DNA of 64,000 nucleotides from Prochilodus magdalenae (GCA_024036415.1 JAMWET010000482.1:35298-99297); one strand, 5' to 3'. Positions 51,001 through 63,663 are shown, numbered from the stretch's first letter. Numbers and translations: made by a program. The notes: generated by a model from the sequence alone, not told the origin.

Positions 51001-54000
51001 TCCAAATACTGCTTTGAATGTCGTCTGTCAAAGCGATTTGCAAGGCAAACTAGGAGATACAGGGACTATTTGTCAGGTTCCTTAATCACCTTCTTGACCC
51101 TAAGTTTAAAAAGGAGGACATCAGCATGTCTCTGAGTGGAAGAGCTTCACATGGTCCGTCTCGTGTGGCTTGCTTGGGGAACGGAAGTGCACCACTCACT
51201 GCTGCACTGCTGGAGTGTTGTCATTTTCACATCGCCTGAAGAAATCATGTTTTCTGTTTGTGTTTTCATTCGTTCTTTTATGCTTCACTAATTTGTTTGC
51301 ACGCCTTGGGATTTGCATTGGGAGTTTGGCGACTTGTTTTGCATGCTTACGATTTTGTGTTTGTGTTTGCACATGGTCGTCGATATAAACTAAGTCAGAG
51401 CTCCGAAATTAAATACTCTAGACTCAAAATGTCCTGAAAGACTCAAATCCTCAAAGTACCTGCTCTGTTTAGTATGTGTTCTGGCTTTGGTGCAGTGCCA
51501 TGGCTCCTGTAGATTGAATATAAGACGCCTGTCTTGGAGCCTAATTATTGTGCATGCAAAATTATTCAGAATTCTTAAAGAGAATGAAAATTAGCATGCA
51601 AATTTTCCACTTGGTCGGCGATCGTGAATAAGGCGCTTGTCCTCACCAAATTCCTGTTCGCTGGTTGGAAGCGAAGATGGTTGGATAAGAGGCTGCTTCC
51701 AGGGAGTGATGTTGCACATCCTTATGTTCCCTATGAGGAAAGACTTCTGGCCCGGCTTCCTGTGAGCTGTAGAATGGTTTGTGTTGAAACTCCCTTTTTT
51801 GGTTGGATTTGATCTCAGTTTGCCCAAGCTTGCTTCCATATTTTATGGCTGTGCTGTGCAGAGACTGGATACATTCTTGTTATCCTGAGATAAAGTCCCT
51901 AGAAGATGCCAGTATAGTGATTTATGAGGCTTACTGTTAACTCCAGTAGTGTGTTGCATGCTCCAAAGAAGCAGATCAATAAGAATGGCATGGTACATCA
52001 GGGACTCCTTCCGATCCCTCAAACATCACATCAGTAATCATAAAATGTTATTTTCTAGGAAGCGGTAGGAGGCGGCATCATGTATAAGTAATGTACAAAT
52101 GCTGAAGGCGTTTGGTAAACATCATAACTTATGTTCCAGCCCGCATGCACTATGCTATTTGTTTGTCATAGATTGCGATACGAGTTGTCCCCTTAAAGCA
52201 TTACCCAGCAGCAGTGAGAGAGGAAAGTCAGTGGGTTTGTTGTGATGGATGTGGTGGTGTTCTCACGCTACTCAGGTGCCGGGAGAACTTGCGGTGCAGT
52301 CTATTATCTGCAGGCAAATATTGGCTTTGCCTTGTAGTAGTCAGCATACATCAATTATTTTGTTAAGGATCCAGTTGTGTGCTTAAGTATGTACTAGGGC
52401 TGCACGATATAAGCAGGTTGCCAGTATTGGGATTATATTGCTAATGATTGCAATTTGCAATCTGTTAAATACACTTTGATTAATTTATGATATGACATAA
52501 CTGGACATTGGCAGAGATCAGTGTGTTTAATAAAACCATCAAAAAACAAACACACTGTTACACATTACTGCTGAGTGTTGATCGGTTTGGTAGCTAATTA
52601 GCACAATGGCTGAGCGAAGTGCTTTGTGCGCACTGCTGTCATTAATGTCCAGAGAGTGGTGTAATTTATGGTCATCTATATGAAAACAGGGATGAAACAT
52701 TGGATGCTGTTCTGATAAATGCATCTGTATAAAAACCATTAAGACAAACTGAAGGAAGGAATTCTATTCCATGGAGAGGTGTTGTAATGTAATGTCAGTT
52801 GACCCCAGGAGGTCCGTAATGTTTACTACTAATATAGTAACCCTACGAGGATAAGAAACCTCGGTAGAAGTGACCAAGATGGGAGTGGCTACTTGGCTGG
52901 AACACATTAAATTTTTTTATTTATTTGAACTAGCTATCGCTTTTGTCTTCAGTGAATACACTGTACCATTAGCAATGGCAAAAACTCAACTACAAAAGTT
53001 CAAAATCAAACCACATGTGAGCTAAGACAGTAACGTGACATCTCGGCCACAGAAATCCAAATATAAGTAGCACTATTTCCACAGGAAAACAGTTTTCACC
53101 CACAGTTTGATTGTCATGGGATTGAACATAACCTGAGGTTACTTCCACGGCTTGCTTTACCGAAGGCGGTCTTTACTGAAGTTGTAGAGGGCAGTAGGTA
53201 AAATTTACTGACGTGGAGTATTCGACATCAAAATCAAAATCTGACATCATTTCCACCCACTACAACTATGCAACGAAACTTTAGCTGATGTAGGATATCA
53301 TGATTAGGGTCTGCATCCAAACCAGCCAGATGGAGAGATTAAAAAGGGATTTTTGCTTTAAGTGGAATTAGCTTTACAGCCATTTACCATCGTTTCATGG
53401 CTGGGTTGTTTGCAGCTCAGAGATGCTCAGCGGGATGAGCAATGGCCCATCTAACAAGGACTGGAATCTCTGTGGCACCCCAGTGATGCCCACAGTGCTG
53501 AAGCCAGCTTCTTACTGGAATTTGTCATTTGACCTTAAATGACACCACTGCTGCACCGTTTAAGGTGGAATGGAAAATTTAGATAAGAAGCCAATTTCAG
53601 GCTCGCTCCGCCTGGCATCCGGGCGAGCAAACGCACCAGACGGCATCTTTCAATCATTTCCAGTCGCTGGACAGTCACCCATGCCCTCTGATAAGTGAAT
53701 CGCAACTGCCTTGTACAAGCTTGCCACTTGTGTGGAGTGCAGAGTGGCGGGTAAAACATCTGGCGCAACAGTTCACTTATGTGACTTTATTCAGAAAACG
53801 ATTTTCCTTTATTCTTATTTTACGTCTCAGCATATCCTTATTAACTATCCCAGCACGCATTGGGAGGAAGGCAGGAAACACCCTGGACAGGCTAATAGTG
53901 CATCGGGTGAAGGCAGTTCTCCTCAATAGAACTTCTCTGCTGCAACTTGGTTGGTAATTAGACTAACTTCACAAATGAATATGTTGGCACTGACGGGAAG

Positions 54001-57000
54001 CTTGTTAGCTCACCTAAAGAGGAAGCCTTAACAAAATGTACAGTTGACAATTTGGCCTAATTTTAACAATAACCGTTTTTTAAATGTATTACTTTGCGTG
54101 CTGATTAGGGTCGCCACCTTTCAGAAATAAAAATAAAGGACAGGGTGCAAGGTCCTGTGGGAGTGACGTGTTCTAAATCACGTCCCGTATTTGATCTGAT
54201 CCTGATTGTTTGGGGGACCGTGTGATTAATCAATCATGTGTGGTTTGAGAGAGATTGTGATCATTCATGTGTGTGTGACAGACGTGTAGATCGGACATTT
54301 ACGGAAATACGGAACAAATTTACAGACATTTACAGAAATACGGAACAAATTTACAGACATTTACAGAAATACGGAACAAATTTACAGACATTTACGGTAA
54401 TACGAAACAAATTTACAGACATTTACGGTAATATGAAACAAATTTACAGACATTTACGGTTATACGGAACAAATTTACAGACATTTACAGAAATACGGAA
54501 CAAATTTACAGACATTTACGGAAATACGGAAAAAATTTACAGACATATACGGAAATACGGAACAAATTTACAGACATTTACGGAAAAACGGAACAAATTT
54601 ACAGACATTTACGGTAATACGGAACAAATTTACAGACATTTACGGAAATACGGAACAAATTTACAGACATATACGGAAATACGGAACAAATTTACAGACA
54701 TTTACAGTAATACGGAACAAATCGCATCCCGTATTGGTTTAAAATGGGACGCAGCATTTAATTGCCAAATAAAGGACGAGTCCGTATTTTACGAGACGGC
54801 TGGCAACCCTAGTGCTGGTAATTAGTTTCATGCTTCAGTGTTTTTGCTAGCATGTGCAAAGCCCTTCAGTAGTCTGTTAATCAAAAGTCCAATCATTAAC
54901 CGTTAGCTGTATGTTGAAATTAGTTGTGATGCGCATCCCTATCCAAAACACCCACAGAAACACTATTCTAAATGTTGCTGGTCAAGTTCTAGCAGCCTAC
55001 AGCATAATACATTCTGTATATAGATCGCAGCCTTCTGGTATATCAGTACTGCTGAGCTCTGTATCACGGTACCGGTTTACAAGTGATGTATTGTGTGGTT
55101 CTAGCTTGTAGGCCCTCCTTTTGGAGAACTTCTCTGAAGCAGCTTGGGCATAATCCTTACCCCTTTTCACATAGCCTCATGAGTGGTTCACCAAATTAAT
55201 AAATACCAAAACAAGCCCCCCGAGAAGACAGTCAAGTCTGAGAGTTAGGCATCTGGCTCATTCCGTTGATTCACAGCTCTTAAACCAACAACACTCCTAA
55301 ATCACAGCAGAGCGTAACCGTTTACTGCCTGAGCTCCGTCTACCGAAAAGCAAATAATGCTTATAAAATAAGAAAGCTGTGTTGTTTTCAAAGTCAGAGG
55401 CCGAGGCAAATGTCAGAGCTGATCTGTTATTGTAGCGTTCTCTCTGAGTCGCGCTGTCAAATCAACTCGAACTGATGTGACCTCCAGTGTCTAGGTATGT
55501 GCTTATGATATGAGATTAGGAGATGATGGAGAACGTTGTGAGAAACGGTGACATCATTGCAGAAAGATTTTATAAGATCTGATTCAACGCCACAACTGAT
55601 AATCTGTGCAGGAAAGACTTAACTGGAGTATAACTTTTATTCCAGATTCTACCAAGTTTGTGCCATCTTCAGGATGCTTCGTTATGTTTAGTTTGTGCTA
55701 ACGGCACCACGGTTTACAGGAATGGAAGAGTCACAACCAAAACTAATTTAGTAAAATTAATTATCTTTTTTTATTTAGTATGTCACATGGTGTAAGGAGT
55801 GATGTTCACATATACATGCATGACTCCAGGTTTTTCTGGAGTTTCTCTGACTCTTATTCCAGGTTTTCTGAAATGCACTCTGACGGCAGGTTTTCTGGAA
55901 TTGACTCTGACTCCGGGTTTTCTGGAATCAGCTCTGACTGTGATGCCAGGTTTCTTGGAATCAACTCTGACTCTAATTCCAGGTTTTCTGGAATCAGCTC
56001 TGACTGTGATGCCAGGTTTCTTGGAATCAACTCTGACTCTAATTCCAGGTTTTCTGGAATCAACTCTGACTCTAATTCCAGGTTTCCTGGAATCAACTCT
56101 GACTCTAATTCCAGGTTTTCTGGAATCAACTTTGACTGTAACGCCAGGTTTTTTGGAATCGACTCTGACTCTAATTCCAGGTTTTCTGGAATCAACTCTG
56201 ACTGTGATGCCAGGTTTTCTGGAATCGAGTCTGACTCTAATTCCAGGTTTTCTGGAATCAACTGTGACTGTAACGCCAGGTTTTCTGGAACCGACTTTGA
56301 CTCTAATTCCAGGTTTTCTGGAATCGACTCTGACTCTAATACCAGGTTTTCTGGAATCGACTCTGACTCTAATTCCAGGTTTTCTGGAATCGACTCTGAC
56401 TCTAATTCCAGGTTTTCTGGAATCGACTCTGACTCTAATTCCAGGTTTTCTGGAATCAACTCTGACTCAAATTCCAGGTTTTCTGGAATCAACTCTGACT
56501 CTAATTCCAGGTTTTCTGAAATAGACTCTAAAGCCAGGTTTTCTGGAATCAACTCTGACTTTGACTGAGACTCGAAGTCGTATAAGTGAAGTACAAAAAT
56601 GTTCAAACATATACAAGCATTGATGAAATATTTCATGCTGCACTGTAAAATGTGTCAATACTGAACGGATACAGCCTTTATGAACTATAGCCGTGTTTAG
56701 AATGGTTCAGTTTTCTGTGGGAAGATGGGTCCATGCCAAGAACACTCGACTGTATAAGTGTTCAACCAAAAAAGAATAGAAAATATTGACATTTAATTTA
56801 AACATTCCCTTTATGTAGGTTTCTTTTTCACATATGAACTATTTGTACTCTTTGAAACGAGACGGTTGAGAGCAGTTTTGGGGACATAGTTGGGTGACTT
56901 GACTTTATGTTTAAGCAAGGTTAACTAGCGCTAAACGAAAGAAGCCTAAATTGTATAACAGACCTATATAGGCTGATCGACTACATCTGAGTTAGGTGGA

Positions 57001-57469
57001 AAATGACATTATGCTATATGATGACTTGTTCTATATGGCACTAAATGTCTTTCCAAGCCACTGGTATTGTATAGAGTGCTGTCTAGGTCTGGATGAGTTC
57101 TAATTCAGCCTAATCTCTTCTCTCCTTCCACCACAGTTTCTGAAACAATCCAGCAAGGGCCCTCAGCATTCAACGTTGGGCCCATACTTTCAGGACGGGC
57201 AGCGACGGATTGACTACGTCCTAACCTACCATGTGGAGAAATCTGCCCGCTCCCGTCGCAGTTCTTCCAGCTCCTTCGTCAGGAGCCTGAGAGAGAGCCT
57301 GAGCCGCAGCTTTAGACGTGGCCGGGCCGAGCCACGCCCTCAAGAGGACCCTGAGATAGTCGCCCAGGAGCAGAGGCTGGACTACCACGAGGATGACCTG
57401 CGCTTCCGTAGGGACGAGTTTGAACAGAAGCTCGTGGACATGGGCCTGCAGCTAGAGAAGGACGAAGGG
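44865..57469 (+). CDS. ano1: anoctamin-1-like calcium-activated chloride channel, first three coding exons (partial)
   Basis: Seen: exons 44865-44907, 50733-50902 and 57137-57469 join in phase (1, then 0) into 182 codons, and the last ends at a gtgagt donor, so the gene continues past the window. Residues 88-103 are YFQDGQRRIDYVLTYH and 154-166 YHEDDLRFRRDEF, matching human ANO1 YFRDGRRKVDYILVYHH and YHEDDKRFRREEF; residues 38-48 WRNEKYQFVPE resemble the human start RVNEKYSTLPA. This is the cytosolic N-terminus with the anoctamin dimerisation domain. Known: ANO1 dimers form a calcium-gated chloride channel of the plasma membrane; the ten transmembrane helices would be encoded downstream. ANO2 is less likely because it lacks the YHEDD-RFRR block. 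Teleosts may have two ano1 copies; which one is unclear. Confidence 0.88.
45011..45059. repeat. (TA)n microsatellite
   Basis: About 24 TA units near the 5' end of intron 1. Confidence 0.93.
45551..45966. mobile_element. TIR element with CAGCCACT ends
   Basis: Left end CAGCCACTGTATTAGGTACA and right end GTGTACCTTAAGAACTGGCC are imperfect inverted repeats. The body contains GTGTCACTGCGGTGCTGAGA and GAATCAGATGGACTGCAGTC shared with the 15.8-16.4 kb element. Other ends of the family occur at about 11742, 22303, 35062 and 42138. Confidence 0.65.
48917..49508. repeat. 14/17-bp minisatellite array
   Basis: Unit AGATGAGCTATAGA (14 bp) and a 17-bp form with an extra GAT (AGATGATGAGCTATAGA). About 40 copies; a variant uses GAACTATAG. 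Confidence 0.93.
50733..50902 (+). CDS. ano1: ano1-like coding exon 2 (acidic N-terminus)
   Basis: Acceptor cttgtcag, donor gtaagt, 170 nt, residues 15-71. Very acidic (EEQLRELGEEDDMW and GYDEDDSI) with RNEKYQFVPEEDQ in the middle, resembling the human ANO1 N-terminus. Met37 (50798-50800) aligns with the annotated human start. Confidence 0.87.
54296..54724. repeat. 31-bp minisatellite array
   Basis: Unit ACAGACATTTACGGAAATAC then GGAACAAATTT, 31 bp, about 14 copies. Three units equal 93 bp, which gives a spurious 31-residue protein repeat. Confidence 0.95.
55826..56566. repeat. 33-bp minisatellite array
   Basis: Unit TCTGACTCTAATTCCAGG then TTTTCTGGAATCAAC, 33 bp, about 22 copies. The unit is a multiple of three and lacks stops in several frames, so it produces long open frames on both strands that are not genes. 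Confidence 0.95.
57137..57469 (+). CDS. ano1: ano1-like coding exon 3 (dimerisation domain)
   Basis: Acceptor tccaccacag, donor gtgagt, 333 nt, residues 72-182. Contains YFQDGQRRIDYVLTYH, a Ser/Arg-rich segment (107-134), then YHEDDLRFRRDEFEQKLVDM and GLQLEKDEG. Both conserved blocks are hallmarks of anoctamins 1-7 and the spacing fits ANO1. Confidence 0.95.
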
Positions 57470-57642
57470 GTGAGTTTAGCATGATTTGAGTAGTTTGAGG
57501 TACTTTTGAGATATCTGAGGTTCCAAGAAGGTTAATAGAGTAGTGCTGATTGATTTGTACACAACAGCAAATGCAGACTCAAATGTTGCCTTGTTTGAGT
57601 GCTTTTACCTGGGGAAATCAATTAGACTGAGATCTACAATTG

Positions 57643-57663
57643 TAGGGTTAGGGTTAGGGTTAG
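57643..57663. repeat. short interstitial telomere-like repeat
   Basis: Three and a half TTAGGG units in the TAGGG phase. Confidence 0.9.
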
Positions 57664-59842
57664 TATGAAGGCACAGTGTCTATAGCTGTACCGCCACTGA
57701 CAGTAGTAATTTTGGTGAATAACCTACTGCAGTAGACTAAACTCAGCCTCTGTAATAGTAGACCTGTTGGTGACCTCATGGTACTGTAATAACATCTGCT
57801 AGACAGTACACCTGTGGCGTGCCCAAAGGGTGCATGACAGAGTCTATTTGCACCTTGCATTAGCATGCGTTTCATGTCTGGATAAACTTTGGCCGGATTC
57901 CATTTACACTTAGACATGCCTCCAGGGTAACCAGAGGAGATCTGAATTACTTTTCCCACATAAAAGTATGTCAACACGTCCATTTGCATTGTACTTCTGT
58001 ATATCCTTGTCCTTGGTATGATGTGAATGGGGACAAGCCTGACCTGGGGGCCTTTCATCAGCCTATAGCACTTGTAGTCTCTTGGTTTTGAGCTAACTTC
58101 AGCCTTGTGTAACCTCCATCTTACATGATCATCTCATCTCTTAAACTCCTCATCTCCAGTGGACATAAGTGAACCAGTGAATAAGTTCCATCCCAGGCGA
58201 TGCCACGGTCATTCGTTACTGGGAGTTCTATAGAGTACAGTTGGCCTCACTCACTCTGGAGGCGTAGGCTAGTCCTCCCACTGTCTCCCATAGCTCAGCA
58301 TGAAGATGGCCATCGTCAGTGTTAGTTGTCAGTGTTAGTTGTCAGTGTTAGTTAGCTAATGTAACGTACTTGGAGTTAGTCTTCTTCTTCAAGACTCGGT
58401 CCAATGATTTGGTGTTAATGGCATTTTGAAAAGGTGGCTTCGTATGTCTTGGGAGAAGCATGTGCTAGACTTCATTCTCCCTGCTTGGTATTGTTCTGGG
58501 TTTGGGGGAGGTCTTGCTAGCTGATAAAATGAATTGGGTGAAATCAGTGGGCATATTGGGTAGCATGAATACAAGTACACATAATAGAATGTAAGTTGGC
58601 TAACCAATGAATTCTGCTTCATCACATAACCTTTGGTTAGTAGGTGTGATGACGGTCACTTAGCGCTGGCATGTACATCCAGGGTATGGTATTTATTCCA
58701 GACTGTCAGTGGTAAGTCCGGAAAACGACACAGCCCATTAGCCACTTACTGTAATGTACAAATGTCTGGTAAAACGATTCCATCTTCGCTATTGCCCTAG
58801 ATTGCAAAATATAAGTGAGTTAGGATGTTTTAGAGCAGTCTATAAGTAGTTCAAATAGAATAATCTCAGAGTAAGCTAACTTTTCTACAGTAGTTGAAGT
58901 CACCGTATTGTGTCTCATGCATTATCTGCCTAGTCCCGGTGCTTGTGTTACTTTACCGCTCACCTGGTCACCTTTTTAAATGAATTCAAATGTAAACGCT
59001 CCACTTTCACTTGATCTTCACTATTAATGCCAGCACTTAACTGTGCGTCACCCTCATAGTGCTTTGCTGTAGCTCGTTTGTTCTGCATAAAAGCAACACC
59101 TTTGGAAACACTTTTGCAGTCGTGCTCTGATGTCACTGCGTCTGTCCTAGGCAGTCGTTCCAGACTGCGACAAAGCACAAGTGGCTTACCACCCCCTTGT
59201 TTGTACTGGTGATGGAACAAGGAGGTGAAACAGAATGTTCCTTTGGATAGGAACAGGTTCAGTTTAAACACCCGGGAGCCAAGCTTGTAAATATTTACCA
59301 GTTGTGTGGTGTATTTAGGTATGCAAATAATTATGATCACATAATTAGCTCTTCTCCTATATTAAAACCACTGTGAATGGTTACCATCCCCAACACGCAT
59401 ACCTTGGCGGTCGTTGTATAACTGTATGACTCGGTTGCACGTAATACCGATTAAGCCTTAAACGGCCGTTTCATGTCATTAACGCGAGCGCGGGACTGTT
59501 TTCACTGCGTGTTTGTGGAGTGATTTCTCCAAATTAGAATCTTATTGATGATGTTGTCGGTTATTAGCGTTGGCAATAATCCAGTGTGTATGCAGGATTT
59601 GTGGGCATCATGTTATTAGCTGACTAATTGGTTGTGTAAGATGTTTCATGTGCGGTGTAAATCTACCCTTGGCGAAATGTGCGCATGATTTAACATATAG
59701 GATCGTTTTGCTATTCCAAATTGATTACGTGTGGGTTCCTTCCCAGCGTTTTCCATGCCAGGATTTTTTTATCATAAGGAATTGAATGGGTTTACTTATT
59801 TTATTGAATTCTGAGAAATTAAAAATGCTAAGCTGTAACATT

Positions 59843-59975
59843 CATTCATTCAGTTCGTTCGTTCATTCATTCATCCTCTAAGGCTCTTATCTGCCTGGAT
59901 TAAGAGGTGTGCTGAAACCTATCCCAGCACAGGGCAGAAGGCAGGAAACACCCTGGGCAGGCAGCCAGTCCAAAA
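59843..59975. mobile_element. dispersed repeat tail with CATT run
   Basis: A (CATT)n run precedes AAACCTATCCCAGCACAGGG, GGCAGGAAACACCCTGGGCA and GGCAGCCAGTCC, a well-known teleost repeat order. A fragment of the same motif is at about 53862-53885. Confidence 0.6.
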
Positions 59976-60399
59976 AGCTGTAACATATTTATGTAATTTA
60001 AATTTGATAAAATCATCATAATTATTATATAACCCTCAGGTTTATTTACCAGTCTGAAGAATTATTATGAATTCAGTTTTAAAAAATGGCCCCTTACTCG
60101 GCAACAGTGTCTCCCATTGGTCGAAAGTAACGCCTAGATGCTAATTTTGACTCGCTACAGACAGGACGAGCCGAGCTAGCTTGTTAGCATGCTAACATCA
60201 GTAGATATCTCTGCAAATACATAAGCAGTTTTGACATGCTTATCCAACTGTATTAACATTCTTCTCATTCTGTTGATTTTCTTCTGTTTTTAATTTTGTA
60301 AATGTAGAGTTTAGTTTTAAACTAGTAGTGTAGTAATACCGTTATTTAATTATTGAGTTGATTATTGTTAAGTAAGCATTATTTATTATTTATTTATTA

Positions 60400-60694
60400 C
60401 TTTTCTACAGCCTGCAGTTATATTTGTACTCTTGTATATATTTCTTGCCTCCTTATGAAGTGAGATATATTTATATATTTATATTTACATATCCATCGAT
60501 AGTGACCCGCACTATGTATAGTTCTATAGCATCTATAGCTTAACAGTTAGTAATACTGCTGCCGGTACCGACCGACCCATTTAGGTTGTTCATACTGCAC
60601 AACACTGTTTTATTTTTATTTTTGTATTTGTATCTGTGCTGTTCTTTTTGTGAAACCGCTACTGGCTGCTAAATTTCCTTCGGGATCAATAAAG

Positions 60695-60748
<54 letters not shown>
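60400..60748 (+). mobile_element. non-LTR-like 3' tail ending in a TCTA microsatellite
   Basis: TTCCTTCGGGATCAATAAAG leads into about 13 TCTA units (60697-60748). Forward-oriented counterpart of the reverse copy at 12993. Confidence 0.6.
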
Positions 60749-62729
60749 AAATCTTAATAAACTCAATGGAGAATTGTCCGCTCAGCTTTTGTCTCATTGG
60801 CCTTCCAGCTGAAAAGAAGTCTATACGTTAGATTAACTATGTGCACGATGATATCAGAATCCTATCAGCAGCAGACAGAGTTTGAGATATGGCAGATGTT
60901 TAAAACTGGTGAAATTGGTTTGATTGATGTCGAACCAGTGCAAACCAATACACAGAGGTGCGGGCTATACGGAAGGGGCAGATAGCCAGTCAGGAGGCCA
61001 GTTTAACACACTAATAATATCAGACGCTCCGTGTATGTGTGTGGGCCCCTGTGGCTAATACTAAATTCCTGTTAACTACATAACTGACTTACAGTGGGAC
61101 TAAAAACAATCACTGTAGGTTTTCTGGAGGTCCTTTGGATTATGGATTGCATTTGCAGTAATTAACATATGTATGTTGTCAGCAGTGGAAAACAGCAGTA
61201 GGGGTGTATCAGAGTGATGTACTGAAGAATTCACGGTGAAACTGCAACATGCAAGTTAGAATACACATTAATGTGTGTTTTATGTTTCAGATAGACCACA
61301 CAATGTCTGTTACAAGCTACAAATGTGTGTTTTTAATCCAGAATAAATCATAAATGTGCATACCAGACTAAGTGTAGCACTAATATTAGAAAATATATAT
61401 TGAAATATATATAAGTACTACTATTATAAACCCCTAATGGATTTCCAAAGCAGAATTGACCATTATGATAGAGGTGTTGTGACATTTATGGCCCATTAGC
61501 CTTAAAATCCACCATAATGACATCACAAATCACTCGAGTTCACTGCACAAATATCAATACCTGACACTGGATAATATCCCTCAGTGGTTGGCTACCTGGT
61601 TATCTTTGAATATTGGCCACTTTTTATAGAGTAAGTGTTCACATAGCCTCTTGGCCTGTCCAGCTTCGTGTAGACCTTTGCCCATAATCTCAAGTTTCTC
61701 TATGAATGAGCATCATTACCCCATGTTAAACAAAGCCCAGTAGAGCGTCAGGTTTTTGGCGTATACTGTAGATCACAGAATGCAGCGGTGGAGTTTGTAC
61801 AGACAGGGTCTGACCCTATGTGTGGGCAGGGAGTTCTAACTAGAGTGGGACATGAAGCAGGACTTACATAACGCGCTCTTCAGCTGGAGATAGCTAACGG
61901 AATCCCCCTTTCCCCTCATACGCACTGCAGTAACGCTGTCCTTTTCTTGTTGTGCTTGCTTGTCTCCTTTGTTTATTTGGTGCAGTAAGTGATGGAGGGT
62001 TTTGTGGCGAAAACAAAATAAATAGCATCATGTATTTTAAGACTCTGCTATTTTTGGGTTTGGCTAATCAGATACAAATGAAAAAATGAGTTTTTCTACT
62101 GCAGGGAAGGATAGATAAAAAAGTCTTGGGGACAAACTTCTGCACGTCCCCGCAAACACACCCAACACCCACCCCTTAGTCACATGTATACATCAGTGCT
62201 ATATTCTAGTATGGTATATGATTTACTGCTAATGTCACCTTTTGGCTCTCATGGTCATGCGCAGAATCAGGACCTGCACTCGATACTGATATATCATTAC
62301 CTGCTTATGGTACCTTGTTGCTGCCATGGTCACTCATTAGCTGTGAGTTACAGGAAAACGAAGGCAGCAAGTACTTTTGCAATAGCGCCACTTCACTGGC
62401 TACTTGTTCCTTATTTTTCTTTTCATTGACCTGTTAGATGTGGCTTTTTTTATTTGTGACTTTGCAAAGTAAGTTGGTCAAAAACATACATTTATTTTGA
62501 AAATATATGTATTTATATTTATGACATGTACCGTTATGTCAGCGTAACATTACACATTCCCTGCAGAGAACATCTTTGTGCAAATGTTATGTTAGTGGAT
62601 AGGTTCTGTTTTTGTTGAACCAGAGATGTTATCAAGGAGGAGAACTGTCACTGGTTGACAAATGAATGGAAATGCTTTTGAGACTCAACATGCCATCAGT
62701 GGAGAAAGTCCCACCCCTAAAAAACAAAC

Positions 62730-63145
62730 CGGTCCGGTGAAAACACAATCCTGGGACATAGATACAAAATCAGGCACAGGGTCAAGAGAAACGGCAAACA
62801 CACATACAGAATGAGCGGTAATCCAAAATCAAAGTCAGAGAACTGGCAGGAAACCCGTAAACCAAAAAACAAGAGTAGTAAAGGTCTCACTCTGTACTGA
62901 CAAACGTTACTTCACGGAGAGGAGGTCAGAAGGAGCTGTTTGTAAAGGAAGTAACACAGATGAAACTAATCGGAATCCGGGCGAGGACGATCTGGGATTG
63001 GCTGCCGGCTGTGAGCAGGAAGTCACATAGTCACTAGAGGAGTTCTGGCAATTGGAGTTTGCGGGAGATATCGAGAGGCTTGATGGGCTTGTGACACAGT
63101 CAAGGAGATTGTGGTGCTGGTAGCCAGAACAAAGCAAAAAAAAAC
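62730..63145. mobile_element. unassigned repeat-like segment
   Basis: Contains GACATAGATACAAAATCAGG, GGCAGGAAACCCGTAAACCA and GGGATTGGCTGCCGGC without a coding remnant. Resembles 25680-26095 in texture; not placed. Confidence 0.25.
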
Positions 63146-63453
63146 AAAAAAAACATTAGTTGTGTGTTTTTGTGGACCAAACACTACAAATCATTTCTGA
63201 GATTTGTACCAGGTTTGATGAGTGGTTTAAAATATCTTTTGCAACGTCAATTGACCTTTTAGTTTTGAGTGTTTTAATTTTTGTAATTTTTTAATAGCTG
63301 CCCAGGTCCAATGCAAAGATGATCACAGAGTGAACAGACTTAACATATTATATTTAACATATTAAAAAATAAAAACATAAAATATAAAACATTCCAAAAC
63401 TCTGGCAAAGACCACATTTTCTACTTTTCACCATATGCTCAGCAAACAGTAGT

Positions 63454-63663
63454 TGGTTGGTGTAGCTCAGCAGATAACACCACTACCCGCTAGGGAGCCA
63501 TCACTACATGGGAGACTGGGGTTCGAATCCCAGTCTGGGTGACTATGCTGTGCTACACCAGTAAGGGTCCTTGGGCAAGACCCCTAACACTACACTGGCC
63601 TCCCGGTCATATGAATAACCTTGTAAGTCGCTCTGGATAAGAGCGTCAGATAAATGTAAATGT
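63454..63663 (+). mobile_element. tRNA-derived SINE with 10-bp target duplication
   Basis: The head has a pol III A box (TAGCTCAGCAGA, 63463-63474) and a perfect B box (GGTTCGAATCC, 63520-63530). The tail has GTAAGTCGCTCTGGATAAGA and GCGTCAGATAAATG, the LINE-L2-like 3' end shared by many fish SINEs. AAACAGTAGT occurs directly before (63444-63453) and after (63664-63673). Intact boxes and duplication suggest a fairly young insertion. Confidence 0.92.

Larger units (their letters stand above)
50903..57136 (+). other. ano1-like intron 2
   Basis: 6.2-kb intron holding two minisatellites (31 bp and 33 bp) about 1.1 kb apart, a GGGCTGCACGATATAAGC repeat end at about 52398 and part of a GGAAGGCAGGAAACACCCTG repeat at about 53862-53885. 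No additional exon recognised. Confidence 0.7.

Noticed and set aside
55780..56636. Long repeat proteins on both strands
   Set aside because: Explained by the 33-bp minisatellite; several frames are open together and no splice or coding bias supports any one.
57660..58058. A 132-codon minus-strand frame in ano1-like intron 3
   Set aside because: No recognisable domain and it sits in ordinary intron sequence.
63454..63663. Functional tRNA gene
   Set aside because: Pol III boxes are present, but the acceptor and anticodon arms do not fold as a proper tRNA and an L2-like tail with target duplication marks it as a SINE.
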